Part shown: positions 8,567 through 17,260 of the stretch, one piece after another
Numbering within the stretch: the stretch's first letter is position 1
Layout of the letters: every line of letters starts with the position of its first letter
Assembly: GCA_964626065.1 (NCBI GenBank)
Contig: CAZVDE010000001.1
Coordinates: 52,054-116,053, forward strand
Direction: 5' to 3'
From: UBA3910 sp964626065
GTDB lineage: Bacteria; Bacillota; Limnochordia; Darwinibacteriales; Darwinibacteriaceae
DNA length: 64,000 bases
The notes under the pieces: generated by a model
Seen by the model: the letters and a program-made list of their open reading frames with translations, nothing else
What the model was told of the DNA's origin: nothing
Database searches by the model: none
Program-made: the position numbers and the translations under genes

Positions 8567-9546
8567 ACACCCTTTTTGAGCTGGCAAGCTATTTGCAGAA
8601 CAACGATGATTATGTTCTGGTGGGCCACGAACGGCCGGACCACGACAGCCTCGGCTCTATGCTGGGGCTGTATTTCGGCCTGCGCCGTTTGGGAAAAAAA
8701 TGCAGGCTGGTCAGCGGCGATCCTCCCTTGGACAATTTAAGCTGGCCCGGCCTTGAGTTAATCGAGTACATCCCGGACGGGTTTCACCCCGGGGAAAGCT
8801 GTGTTATCGTTTTGGATTGCGAACCTAAGCGCACCGGCAGGCTTGCCCAGGGTGTCCTGGCAGCCAAACGGCTGGTAAACATCGATCACCACCGGCGCGG
8901 GCGCGGCAGGGGCGATATTGTCTATGTGGATCATGAGGAGGCCGCAACCTGTGTCATTGTCTATCGGCTGCTCGGGCAGCTTTCCGTTCCGCTTACACAG
9001 GAGATTGCAACCGTTTTATACGGAGGTATTTTAGGGGATACGGGCGGATTTCGCCACGCCAACACCACAAGCGAGGTGCTGGCCATAGCCGCCGAACTTT
9101 TGAGTTTCGGCCTTGAACCGGCTGTTTTGGCCACAGAGATATTTTCGTCTCACCCGCTCAATTATCTCAGGTTTTTGGGGCACTCTCTTAACAAGTTGAA
9201 GACAGCCCTAGATGGAAGGCTTGTTTGGGTCTCCGTCAGCTTAGCCGATTACGGGCAATTCGGCGTGGATCCCAACCGGCATGATTATTTGATTGACCAT
9301 ATTCGCTCCGTTGATACCGCTGAAATTGCCATCGTGCTTCGAGAAACAAGCGCGGGCGAGATCCGCATCGGATTTCGCGCCAAAAAGGCCGATGTCAGCG
9401 CCTTAGCGCGCCGTTTCGGCGGCGGCGGGCACCGCTTGGCCTCCGGGGCCACCGTGGCCGGGGATCTGGGGGAAATTACCGAAGCGGTTGTGGAAGCGGC
9501 CGCCCAATACTTATTGACAGGTGAAGTAAATGAACGGCATAGTTAA
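8563..9546 (+). CDS. nrnA: DHH-family phosphoesterase (NrnA-like oligoribonuclease / pAp phosphatase)
   Basis: Predicted to degrade very short RNA oligomers and pAp, as B. subtilis NrnA does. DHH motifs are visible: GHERPDHDSLGS (a variant of the usual PDGDA form), NIDHHRRGRG, and GDTGGFRHANT. The C-terminal DHHA1 domain has GGGGHRLASGA. At 327 residues the length is normal. Its position between rbfA and truB is conserved in Bacillota. It overlaps both neighbours, indicating coupled translation. Confidence 0.92.
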   Translation: MNTLFELASYLQNNDDYVLVGHERPDHDSLGSMLGLYFGLRRLGKKCRLVSGDPPLDNLSWPGLELIEYIPDGFHPGESCVIVLDCEPKRTGRLAQGVLAAKRLVNIDHHRRGRGRGDIVYVDHEEAATCVIVYRLLGQLSVPLTQEIATVLYGGILGDTGGFRHANTTSEVLAIAAELLSFGLEPAVLATEIFSSHPLNYLRFLGHSLNKLKTALDGRLVWVSVSLADYGQFGVDPNRHDYLIDHIRSVDTAEIAIVLRETSAGEIRIGFRAKKADVSALARRFGGGGHRLASGATVAGDLGEITEAVVEAAAQYLLTGEVNERHS

Positions 9547-10462
9547 CCTACTCAAGCCCCCGGGCATGAGCTCACATCAGGCAGTTGCCTTTTTAAGGCG
9601 GCAGCTGAAGATGAAACAGATCGGCCATACCGGCACACTTGATCCGGGAGCAAGCGGTGTGCTGCCCTTAGTTGTAGGTAAGGCCACTAGGCTTTCCCAA
9701 TACTTAACAGAACACGATAAAGTTTACCTAGCAGAGCTGACGCTGGGTCTTTCCACCACAACCCAAGACGGCGGAGGCGCCACTGTAGAAATGAACACGG
9801 AGTTCGCCGTTACGCCCTGGCGGCTGGCGGATGTGCTGGCTTCTTTCCAAGGCGAGATTGAACAAGTCCCGCCCATGGCTTCCGCGGTACGCGTTGGGGG
9901 CAAACGCCTGTACGAGCTGGCGCGCCGGGGAATCACGGTATCCCGCCCCGAGCGCAGGGTTCATGTGTATTCGATTAACATTGAGCGCATTTGGAGTGAG
10001 GACCAGTCCAAACTGGGTTTCGGCACCAGAATTTTACTGCGCATTGCCTGTTCAAAGGGTACATATATACGTACTTTATGCCATGACATGGGCGCTGAAT
10101 TAGGCGTGCCCGGCCATCTGTCTTTTTTAACCCGCACCCAAAGCGGCCCTTTTTCGTCAGCACAGGCCTGCACTGTAGAAGAAATTGAAGATTATGTGGA
10201 TAAGGGCGATTTCAGCTTTCTATTACCCCCGGAAGCGGGGCTGGCGGAGTGGGTGAAGGTAAAGGTACACCCCCTCGTGGAAGAACGCCTCAAACACGGA
10301 AACTTTATCTTACCCGAACACCTCGTTGATGTCCCCGGGCCTCTGGCCATCGGTGAGCGGGTAGTCTTGCTGAGCGTTGAAGGTGAAATGCTGGCCTTGG
10401 CGGAAATAAAAAAGACGGACCAATTAATATGTCAACCCTTCCGGGTTTTTGCGGGGGAATAA
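9530..10462 (+). CDS. truB: tRNA pseudouridine(55) synthase TruB
   Basis: Makes pseudouridine 55 in the T-loop of tRNAs. The start GIVNLLKPPGMSSHQAV and the catalytic GHTGTLDPGASGVLP (Asp near residue 38) identify TruB. Further signatures are MASAVRVGGKRLYELARRG and a CSKGTYIRTLCHD block, with a C-terminal PUA-like domain. 310 residues. It overlaps the end of nrnA by 17 bases and its stop is almost adjacent to ribF, so the two share a transcript. Confidence 0.95.
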   Translation: MNGIVNLLKPPGMSSHQAVAFLRRQLKMKQIGHTGTLDPGASGVLPLVVGKATRLSQYLTEHDKVYLAELTLGLSTTTQDGGGATVEMNTEFAVTPWRLADVLASFQGEIEQVPPMASAVRVGGKRLYELARRGITVSRPERRVHVYSINIERIWSEDQSKLGFGTRILLRIACSKGTYIRTLCHDMGAELGVPGHLSFLTRTQSGPFSSAQACTVEEIEDYVDKGDFSFLLPPEAGLAEWVKVKVHPLVEERLKHGNFILPEHLVDVPGPLAIGERVVLLSVEGEMLALAEIKKTDQLICQPFRVFAGE

Positions 10463-10465
10463 AAG

Positions 10466-11413
10466 CTGAAGATAAACTGGATCAACCACAACAATTCCAA
10501 GGCGCGCAGCATAGCTTTAGGCACGTTTGATGGTGTGCACCGGGGTCATCAGCGCTTGCTGGAAGAGACGCGCAAGCGGCGCCCCACACAGGGAACAAGC
10601 TGTGTGTTCACCTTTGATGTGCCGCCCGAACAGTATTTTCGTGGCCGTTTCGCCCTGCTCACATCCTTCCCGGCCAAAGTAGATAAAATCTTGGCCCACG
10701 GCATAGAGGAAATAGCCTGGCTGCCTTTTAATCAGGAACTTGCCACCCTTGCGGCGGAAGATTTTATAACCGAGTTCTTAGTAAAGCAGCTGGCGGCAAG
10801 GCACGTAGTCTGCGGCTTTAATTTTCGCTTCGGCCGCGGGCGCGAAGGTGACGGTGCCTATCTAAAAAAGATGGGTGCTCGCTACGGCTACGAAGTCAGC
10901 GAAGTGGGCCCCGTCACGGGCTGTGCAGGCGAAACAATCAGCAGCACCGCCATACGCCGCCTCATTGCCGCCGGAAAACTAGAGCAAGCATCCCGCTATC
11001 TGGGCCATTATCCGGCCTATTTGGGAAAGGTAGTGTACGGTGAGGGCCGAGGCAGGCTCTTGGGTTTTCCCACCGCCAATTTGGAAATCAACCCGCTACT
11101 GCTTCTACCCGCGGAAGGGGTCTATCTCACTTGGTGCATTCTTGAAAACAACCTGGGAGTCCCCGCGGTGGCCTCCATCGGTAAAAACCCCACCTTTGCG
11201 GGCCGGGTGCAGACAATCGAAGCCTATATCTTGGATTTCGACGGGGATCTTTACCACCGAGAGTTGGAAATTCAGTTCCTGCAGCGCCTGCGGGGCATCT
11301 GTAAATATGATTCTCCCGCGGAATTACAAAAACAGATCGGCGCGGATATCTCAGCCGCCAGGCGGCTCGTGGGCGGATTTCATTGCCAAGCAGGGCGAAT
11401 TGTGTTACGATAG
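10466..11413 (+). CDS. ribF: Bifunctional riboflavin kinase/FAD synthetase, probably with a CTG start
   Basis: Converts riboflavin to FMN and FAD. The N-terminal FAD synthetase half has GTFDGVHRGHQ, VCGFNFRFGRGREGD and ISSTAIRR; the C-terminal flavokinase half has GRGRLLGFPTANLE and ASIGKNPTF. Starting at the first GTG (10535) would delete the front of the nucleotide-binding GTFDGVHRGH motif. Between the truB stop in the same frame (10460-10462) and that GTG there is no ATG, GTG or TTG. CTG at 10466, 6 bases after GGGGGAA, gives 315 residues, the expected length. Confidence 0.9.
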   Translation: MKINWINHNNSKARSIALGTFDGVHRGHQRLLEETRKRRPTQGTSCVFTFDVPPEQYFRGRFALLTSFPAKVDKILAHGIEEIAWLPFNQELATLAAEDFITEFLVKQLAARHVVCGFNFRFGRGREGDGAYLKKMGARYGYEVSEVGPVTGCAGETISSTAIRRLIAAGKLEQASRYLGHYPAYLGKVVYGEGRGRLLGFPTANLEINPLLLLPAEGVYLTWCILENNLGVPAVASIGKNPTFAGRVQTIEAYILDFDGDLYHRELEIQFLQRLRGICKYDSPAELQKQIGADISAARRLVGGFHCQAGRIVLR

Positions 11414-11434
11414 CTAGTGGAAACCCTTTACTAG

Positions 11435-11459
11435 GAAAAACGCATCTCCGGCGTTTTTC
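11435..11459 (+). terminator. Hairpin between ribF and rpsO
   Basis: GAAAAACGC (11435-11443) pairs perfectly with GCGTTTTTC (11451-11459) around a 7-base loop. The U-rich 3' arm makes a plausible intrinsic terminator for the long rimP-ribF operon. As it sits 40 bases before rpsO it could also act in that gene's leader. Confidence 0.55.
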
Positions 11460-11498
11460 TTGGGAAGCGGAGTTTTACAAAATTTTGGAGGTGCTGTT

Positions 11499-11765
11499 TT
11501 GATTACGCACGATGCAAAAACAAAAATTATTGATCAGTTCAGCAGGCATGAAAACGATACGGGCTCACCCGAGGTGCAGATTGCCTTAGTGACCAAGAGG
11601 ATCCAAGAACTTACTGAGCATCTTAAGGTGCATAAAAATGATCATCATTCGCGCCGCGGGCTGTATAAAATGATCGGGCAGAGAAGGGGACTCTTGAATT
11701 ATCTGATGAAAAAAGATATTGAGCGCTACCGTACTCTCATTGAAGAACTCGGGTTGCGCCGATAA
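11499..11765 (+). CDS. rpsO: 30S ribosomal protein S15
   Basis: Primary 16S rRNA-binding ribosomal protein of the 30S platform. Family signatures are HENDTGSPEVQIALVTKRI, LKVHKNDHHSRRGL and GQRRGLLNYL. The TTG start at 11499 has GGAGG 7 bases upstream and gives 88 residues, the standard S15 length; the longer upstream extension is not supported. A strong terminator follows immediately. It sits between ribF and pnp, the usual order. Confidence 0.96.
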   Translation: MITHDAKTKIIDQFSRHENDTGSPEVQIALVTKRIQELTEHLKVHKNDHHSRRGLYKMIGQRRGLLNYLMKKDIERYRTLIEELGLRR

Positions 11766-11770
11766 ATAAG

Positions 11771-11794
11771 AAGCGGGCAGCCCCCGCTTTTTTT
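11771..11794 (+). terminator. Intrinsic terminator after rpsO
   Basis: AAGCGGG (11771-11777) and CCCGCTT (11783-11789) form a perfect 7-bp stem with a 5-base loop, followed by an uninterrupted T run to 11794. Confidence 0.85.
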
Positions 11795-11823
11795 GTAACT
11801 AACTGAATAACAAGAGTAAGGGC

Positions 11824-11829
11824 TATACT
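11824..11829 (+). promoter_or_regulatory. Possible -10 box of the pnp promoter
   Basis: TATACT preceded by GGGC lies 44 bases before the pnp start and after the rpsO terminator, where a promoter is needed. No good -35 box is visible at normal spacing, so only the -10 element is claimed. Confidence 0.35.
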
Positions 11830-11867
11830 ATTGTAAAGCCTAGAACAACATAAATGGAGGTTAAAAT

Positions 11868-13982
11868 ATGATCACCATGGTAACCGAGTTTCGCATGGAA
11901 TTGGGCGGTAGGCCGCTCGTTCTCGAATTTGGTGGCCTGGCAAAACAGGCCAACGGTTCTGTTTTGGTCCGCTACGGCGATACCGCCGTACTAGTAGCGG
12001 CCACCATGAGCAAAGAGCCTAGAGAAGGAATTGATTTTTTTCCGTTGTTAGTAGATTACGAAGAGCGCCTGTATTCGGTGGGGAAAATCCCCGGTGGCTG
12101 GGGCAGGCGGGAAGGAAGGCCGAGTGAAGAGGCGATTCTTTCCGCGAGAATGATTGATCGGCCCCTACGCCCCTTATTCCCGGATGGTTTTCGCAATGAT
12201 GTGCAAGTGGTGGCCACGATCATGTCTGTGGATAAAAACAATTCGCCGACCATTGCCGCCATGATTGGCGCCAGTGCCGCGCTGCACATTTCCGATATTC
12301 CCTTTGACGGCCCCATCGGCGGGGTAAATGTCGGTTTGGTCGATGGCAACTTTGTCATTAACCCCACCCTTGATCAGCAGGCAAAATCTGATCTGGATCT
12401 TACCGTTGCCGGCACGGAAGAAGCTGTGATGATGGTGGAGGCGGCAGCCAACGAAGTAGATGAAGATACCGCTTTAGAAGCAATTGCCTTCGGCCACAGA
12501 AAAATTCAAGAACTATGCCAGCTGCAGAAAAAAATCCGGAATAAAATCGGCAAAGAAAAAATAAAGGTTGCCGTATTCGAAGTGGAACAATCCATGCTGC
12601 AGTGGGTGCGCGAACAGGTGGAAGAGCGTTTGCCTCAAGCGGTGCAAACGGTGGAGAAGCTGGAGAGGGAACGTCTGATAGATGAAGTGGAGGCCCATGT
12701 ACATAGCGCTTACACAGCGGCCTTCGGCGAAGAAAAGTACACCGAAGAACGGAAAAATCTCGCTTTTGCCTTCGATCGCTTGCTCAAAGAAGAAGTGCGG
12801 CGCTCGATAACAAAGGATAAGCTGCGGCCGGATGGGCGCAAACCTGAAGAAATACGGCCCATAACTTGTTCCGTTGGTGTCTTACCCAGAGTGCACGGCA
12901 GCGGCCTGTTTACGCGCGGGCAAACGCAGGCGTTAACCGCGTTAACACTGGGCTTGAAATCCGACGAACAAATGCTTGACAATCTTACGGATGAAGACAG
13001 CAAACGGTATATCCACCATTACAATTTCCCGTCCTACAGTGTGGGGGAAGTCCGCCCCATTCGCGGGCCCGGACGCCGGGAAATAGGCCACGGAGCGCTG
13101 GCGGAACGGGCTTTGCTGCCTGTCATCCCCAAAACAGAGGAATTTCCGTACACGCTGCGCCTTGTTTCGGAAATACTGGAATCAAACGGCTCTTCCTCCA
13201 TGGCGAGCATCTGCGGCAGCACCCTCTCACTCATGGATGCGGGAGTACCGCTTAAACGGCCTGTTGCCGGGATAGCCATGGGCCTGATGATGATTGATGA
13301 GGATTATACAATTCTCACCGACATTCAGGGCATGGAAGACGCCTTAGGGGATATGGATTTTAAGGTGGCGGGAACTGAGCAAGGCATCACCGCTCTGCAG
13401 ATGGACATAAAGATCGGCGGAGTAAGCCGGCAGATTATGAGCCAGGCGCTGGAGCAGGCCAAACAGGGCCGGATTTTCATCTTGGAAAAGATGAGCGAAG
13501 CCATCGCAAAACCAAGAGCCGAATTATCTCCATACGCCCCCCGCATCATTACGCTGGAAATTCCGGTTGATAAAATTAGGGATGTCATCGGGCCGGGCGG
13601 AAAGATTATCCGCAAGATAATCGAAGAAACAGGCGCCAGCATCGACATTGAAGATGATGGCACCGTCTATATCGCTTCGACCGAAGGCGGCGGCGGCGAA
13701 AGGGCCCGCAAGCTTGTGGAATACTACACCAAAGATGTGGAAGTGGGCGAGACTTACCTTGGTACCGTGAAACGCATCATGAACTTTGGTGCTTTTGTGG
13801 AAGTTCTACCGGGTAAAGAGGGCTTGGTCCATATCTCCCAACTCGCGCACCATAGGGTGAATAAGGTGGAAGATATCGTCTCAGAGGGTGACGAGGTCCT
13901 GGTGAAAGTAATTGAAATTGATCGGCAGGGCAGAATCAATCTTTCGCGCAAAGAGACTTTGCCTCCTGAGGAGGAATCCTAA
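11868..13982 (+). CDS. pnp: Polyribonucleotide nucleotidyltransferase (PNPase)
   Basis: Phosphorolytic 3'-to-5' exoribonuclease and degradosome component. It has two RNase PH domains (first with GGWGRREGRPSEEAILSARMIDRPLRP, second with RPDGRKPEEIRPI and GSGLFTRGQTQAL), a KH domain (IRDVIGPGGKIIRKIIEETG) and a C-terminal S1 domain (GTVKRIMNFGAFVEVLPGKEGLVHIS). 704 residues, normal length. ATG with GGAGG 7 bases upstream. Bounded by its own -10-like element and a terminator, so probably monocistronic. Confidence 0.96.
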   Translation: MITMVTEFRMELGGRPLVLEFGGLAKQANGSVLVRYGDTAVLVAATMSKEPREGIDFFPLLVDYEERLYSVGKIPGGWGRREGRPSEEAILSARMIDRPLRPLFPDGFRNDVQVVATIMSVDKNNSPTIAAMIGASAALHISDIPFDGPIGGVNVGLVDGNFVINPTLDQQAKSDLDLTVAGTEEAVMMVEAAANEVDEDTALEAIAFGHRKIQELCQLQKKIRNKIGKEKIKVAVFEVEQSMLQWVREQVEERLPQAVQTVEKLERERLIDEVEAHVHSAYTAAFGEEKYTEERKNLAFAFDRLLKEEVRRSITKDKLRPDGRKPEEIRPITCSVGVLPRVHGSGLFTRGQTQALTALTLGLKSDEQMLDNLTDEDSKRYIHHYNFPSYSVGEVRPIRGPGRREIGHGALAERALLPVIPKTEEFPYTLRLVSEILESNGSSSMASICGSTLSLMDAGVPLKRPVAGIAMGLMMIDEDYTILTDIQGMEDALGDMDFKVAGTEQGITALQMDIKIGGVSRQIMSQALEQAKQGRIFILEKMSEAIAKPRAELSPYAPRIITLEIPVDKIRDVIGPGGKIIRKIIEETGASIDIEDDGTVYIASTEGGGGERARKLVEYYTKDVEVGETYLGTVKRIMNFGAFVEVLPGKEGLVHISQLAHHRVNKVEDIVSEGDEVLVKVIEIDRQGRINLSRKETLPPEEES

Positions 13983-14017
13983 CTCTCTTAGAGAAATAAC
14001 TTAATGGAAAGATAATG

Positions 14018-14047
14018 AAGCAGGTACAAACCAAATACCTGCTTTTT
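14018..14047 (+). terminator. Intrinsic terminator after pnp
   Basis: AAGCAGGTA (14018-14026) pairs with TACCTGCTT (14036-14044) and is followed by TTT. It occupies the first codons of an apparent longer reading frame of the next gene, which supports the later GTG start for that gene. Confidence 0.85.
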
Positions 14048-14077
14048 AATTTTTTAACAAGAAGGAAGGGTCCGCCC

Positions 14078-15025
14078 GTGAGTGTCTTAGCTTTTTATCC
14101 CCAACCGTCTGCGCTTCATTTGGCTGTGGGCCGCCAGGGCAAGTTCAAAACAGCCGCCCGGGCCCTAACCACCACACCCGAGCAGCTTGTCAAACAGCAG
14201 ATTATCCCCTGGCTCAGCGGAGAAAACCTTCTCCACTCCATACAGTTTGTCGTTACTAGCGCCTATCTTCCGCAGATAGGCGAAAGCGGGCTATATCGGC
14301 TTACGCCCCCTTTGCCCCCCGTTACAATGGGCATCGGCCCTGTTTTAGCCGGCCTAACGGCCCGAGAACTCAAAGTCGAGGCTTATTTAGTCGATCCCAC
14401 TACCCCACGTGAGTGCTGCCCCCAGGCCCTGATCACCGGCGCACCGGAATTTCCTCGAAAATGTTGTGGTGATGGTTTTATTTTCAAATATCTATCCCGC
14501 TTAGAAGGGGGCGGCCGCTTAATCGCCGCGCACCTAAGCGAGACAGTCCAAATTGGGGCCCTAAGCCACGGCCGGCTGCTGGATCTCAGTTCCAGTTCGC
14601 ACGAGGGGGCCTTTGCCTTGCAGCAGGCGGGAGGGCTGCCTTTTGATTCCGTATTGGATTTATGCGAAAAAGTCGGCGACAGGCAGAAACTGCTGGACAA
14701 GATTAATCTTTCGGGCGGTTTTCGAGGCTACCTAGGCGATGTGGGCTTTTCTTCCTCCACTGCGGTGGAGGAGGAACAGATCTGGCAGGCCTTCAGCTAC
14801 CAAGTCGCGAAAGAAATCGGCGCCTGCGCCGCAGTTTTAGAGGGCCGTTTTGATGCCATCCTACTTGCGGGCAGGCTCTTAAAAAACGGGGTTTTTACCG
14901 CGGCTCTAAAGAAAAGGATTGGTTTTTTAGGTACATTAGCCTTCTACCCCGAGGATCAAGGCTTACAAGCGCTGTTGGCGGGCGCTGAGCGCATTGTGGC
15001 GGGAGAGGCTATTTTAAACTATTAG
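14078..15025 (+). CDS. Butyrate/acetate kinase-like paralogue, probably catalytically inactive
   Basis: About 315 residues that can be aligned by eye along most of the butyrate kinase encoded two genes downstream. The C-terminal half is closest (YQVAKEIGACAAVLEGRFDAILLAG, then a run ending in AERIVAGE). Catalytic motifs are eroded: the phosphate loop NPGSTSTK becomes YPQPSALH, AHLGGG becomes AHLSET, the GEGPFSPERSG loop becomes HEGAFALQQAG, and LTGGLAYS becomes LAGRLLKN. This suggests a pseudoenzyme, perhaps a regulatory partner of Buk. GTG 14078 with GGAAGGG upstream is chosen because the earlier ATG lies in the pnp terminator. Function unknown. Confidence 0.7.
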   Translation: MSVLAFYPQPSALHLAVGRQGKFKTAARALTTTPEQLVKQQIIPWLSGENLLHSIQFVVTSAYLPQIGESGLYRLTPPLPPVTMGIGPVLAGLTARELKVEAYLVDPTTPRECCPQALITGAPEFPRKCCGDGFIFKYLSRLEGGGRLIAAHLSETVQIGALSHGRLLDLSSSSHEGAFALQQAGGLPFDSVLDLCEKVGDRQKLLDKINLSGGFRGYLGDVGFSSSTAVEEEQIWQAFSYQVAKEIGACAAVLEGRFDAILLAGRLLKNGVFTAALKKRIGFLGTLAFYPEDQGLQALLAGAERIVAGEAILNY

Positions 15026-15041
15026 CAAAGGAGGGTTACCC

Positions 15042-15941
15042 ATGGGATTTTCCGGTCTTATGAAGAATCTACAGCACGCACCGGGCCAAAGCATGGCTGT
15101 TGCTTGGGGAGCAGATGAGGGGGTGCTGCAGGCTTGCTTCGCCGCAGTGAAGAAAGGGCTTTTGCGTGAAGTGTTTGTCACCGGGCCCCCGGAGGAAATT
15201 AAATCAATTGCCGCGGGCGGCAACGTCAACCTGCATGCTTTTACGCTGATCCCCGCCTCCAGCCCGGCAGAAGGAGCGGCTTTGGCTGTCCATCTGGTCA
15301 AAGAAGGCCGCTGCTCGATCCTAATGAAAGGAAACTTAAATACTAATATTATCCTGCGGGCTGTTCTCAATAAAGAACAGGGCATTAGGGCGCAGGCCCT
15401 GCTCAGCCACATTGCGGTGGTGCAACTGCCCGGGCCTCGGCTAGCACTTTTGACAGATGCGGCCATGAACATTCGGCCCGATCTGGGCGCCAAGGTTGAA
15501 ATTCTCAATAACGCCATTCAATTCGCGTGGTCCATCGGCCTCACGAACCCCAAAACAGCCGTTTTAGCCGCGGTTGAATCTGTTAACCCGCAAATGCCCG
15601 AAACGGTGGATGCGGCGGCGCTGACCCTGATGGGCAGGCGCGGCCAATTTGCCAGACCGGCCGTTGTTGATGGCCCGCTGGCCTTTGACAATGCCTACTC
15701 GCCCGAGGCGGCCAAGCAGAAGAAGATTGACAGTCCGGTTGCGGGCCGGCCCGATATTTTCATGGTTCCTGAACTTGTGTCCGGTAATATCTTATACAAA
15801 GCCTTCTCCTATGTGGGCTTTCTGCCCACATCGGGCCTGATCTACGGAGCAAGCTGCCCAATTGTCTTAGTCTCTAGGGCTGATACGATGGAGAGCAAAT
15901 TGAACGGAATCGCGATTGCTTGTCAGGCATTGAAGGAGTGA
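15042..15941 (+). CDS. ptb: Phosphate butyryltransferase
   Basis: Transfers the acyl group of butyryl-, isobutyryl- or similar CoA esters to phosphate. 299 residues of the phosphate acetyl/butyryltransferase fold. Signatures include GADEGVLQACFAAVKKG, SILMKGNLNTNIILRAVLN, LLTDAAMNIRPDLGAKVEILNNA and ADTMESKLNGI. It is followed directly by butyrate kinase and a branched-chain oxoacid oxidoreductase, so the physiological substrates are more likely isobutyryl- and isovaleryl-CoA (inference). Confidence 0.94.
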   Translation: MGFSGLMKNLQHAPGQSMAVAWGADEGVLQACFAAVKKGLLREVFVTGPPEEIKSIAAGGNVNLHAFTLIPASSPAEGAALAVHLVKEGRCSILMKGNLNTNIILRAVLNKEQGIRAQALLSHIAVVQLPGPRLALLTDAAMNIRPDLGAKVEILNNAIQFAWSIGLTNPKTAVLAAVESVNPQMPETVDAAALTLMGRRGQFARPAVVDGPLAFDNAYSPEAAKQKKIDSPVAGRPDIFMVPELVSGNILYKAFSYVGFLPTSGLIYGASCPIVLVSRADTMESKLNGIAIACQALKE

Positions 15942-15946
15942 ATCCG

Positions 15947-17035
15947 GTGGAACACCTAATTTTAGTAATCAATCCCGGTTCCACAAGCACCAAGCTTGCC
16001 GTCTATGAAAACAAAAAACAAAAGTGCGAAACGAGTCTGCACCATTCCAACGAAGATTTAGCCCGATTTGGCGAAATCGTTGAACAGCGCTCTTTTCGAG
16101 AAAAACTGATTGTGCGCTGGTTGGAAGACAAGGGCATACCCCTGCTGCGCCTTACTGCCGTTGTGGCCCGCGGCGGCCTTTTAGCCCCCATGCCGGGCGG
16201 CACGTACAGCATCAACACAACGATGGTATCACAGTTAGAACGAGGTTTGTATGGAAAACATGCCTCCAATTTGGCCGGGCTCATCGCCTACGATTTAGGC
16301 AGGCGCCTGAACATACCGGCCTATATCGTTGATCCGGTTGTGGTGGATGAAATGGAACCGATCGCCCGCATCAGCGGCCTGCCCGAAATTGAGCGCAAAA
16401 GCATTTTTCATGCGCTCAACCACAAGGCCAGTGCCAAAAAAGCCGCGGACCTAATGGGATGCGGATACGATCAGCTGAATTTAATTGTGGCCCACTTAGG
16501 CGGCGGCATTTCCATCGGCGCGCACCATCGGGGCAGAGTGGTCGATGTGAACAATGCCCTCACCGGAGAAGGGCCTTTTTCTCCCGAACGGAGCGGCAGC
16601 TTGCCTCCTGCTGACTTGATTAATTATTATTTTGACAACGGCTGCACAAAAGGCGAACTGATCCGCAAATTCGCCGGAAATTCCGGCTTAGTAGCCCAGG
16701 TGGGCACAAATGATTGCCGCCTCATCGAGGCCAAAATCGCCGAGGGTGACAGCCGCAGCCGACTTTATTTGGAAACGATGGCTTACCAAATTGCTAAAGA
16801 AATAGGCAGGATCAGCACCGTGCTGTGTGGTAAGGTAGATCAGATAGTTCTGACCGGAGGCCTGGCCTACTCCGCGGTGCTGGTGGGCGAAATCGAAAAA
16901 AGGGTAGGGTTTATTGCCCCGCTGCAGGTTTTACCCGGTGAAAACGAGTTAGAAGCTTTAGCGCTGGGCGCCTGGCGCGTTCTGGCCGGCGAAGAAGAAG
17001 TGCGTGATTATGCCGGAGGGGGGGTGAACAAATGA
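15947..17035 (+). CDS. buk: Butyrate kinase
   Basis: Converts acyl-phosphate plus ADP to acid plus ATP, the energy-yielding step. ASKHA-fold motifs are intact: VINPGSTSTKLAVY at the N-terminus, GGLLAPMPGGTYSIN, IVAHLGGGISIGAH, GEGPFSPERSGSLP and QIVLTGGLAYS. About 362 residues, normal. GTG 15947 is chosen because AAGGAG is 8 bases upstream and the conserved N-terminus begins right after it. The end overlaps the ferredoxin gene by 4 bases. Confidence 0.95.
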   Translation: MEHLILVINPGSTSTKLAVYENKKQKCETSLHHSNEDLARFGEIVEQRSFREKLIVRWLEDKGIPLLRLTAVVARGGLLAPMPGGTYSINTTMVSQLERGLYGKHASNLAGLIAYDLGRRLNIPAYIVDPVVVDEMEPIARISGLPEIERKSIFHALNHKASAKKAADLMGCGYDQLNLIVAHLGGGISIGAHHRGRVVDVNNALTGEGPFSPERSGSLPPADLINYYFDNGCTKGELIRKFAGNSGLVAQVGTNDCRLIEAKIAEGDSRSRLYLETMAYQIAKEIGRISTVLCGKVDQIVLTGGLAYSAVLVGEIEKRVGFIAPLQVLPGENELEALALGAWRVLAGEEEVRDYAGGGVNK

Positions 17036-17256
17036 GGGGTGAAGTAATCGTTGATCAGGAGCGCTGCAAAGAATGCGGTTTGTGCATTACAGCCTGCCCC
17101 CATGACGTGCTGAGAATTTCCACCACTATCAACGCCAGGGGGTTCCATCCGGTGGAGGCCTATGCTCCCCAGAACTGTACCGGCTGTACTTTCTGCGCCC
17201 TGATCTGTCCCGATTTGGCGCTGACTATAAAAAGAAAACGTCCCGAAAGGAAGTGA
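17032..17256 (+). CDS. Two-[4Fe-4S] ferredoxin subunit of 2-oxoacid:ferredoxin oxidoreductase (delta)
   Basis: Electron-transfer subunit of 74 residues with two clostridial-type cluster motifs, CKECGLCITACP and CTGCTFCALICP. It lies immediately before the alpha, beta and gamma oxidoreductase genes and overlaps the end of buk, so it most likely passes electrons from the TPP centre to free ferredoxin. Confidence 0.93.
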   Translation: MRGEVIVDQERCKECGLCITACPHDVLRISTTINARGFHPVEAYAPQNCTGCTFCALICPDLALTIKRKRPERK

Positions 17257-17260
17257 TCCC

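Noticed and set aside
14015..14077. N-terminal extension of the butyrate kinase-like gene from ATG 14015
   Set aside because: These bases form the pnp terminator hairpin, and a well-placed ribosome-binding site precedes GTG 14078.
14752..14773. 9-bp inverted repeat inside the butyrate kinase-like gene
   Set aside because: Contains a G-U pair and arises from Glu-rich and Ser-rich codons; weaker than the DUF3866 hairpin and without a U-tract.
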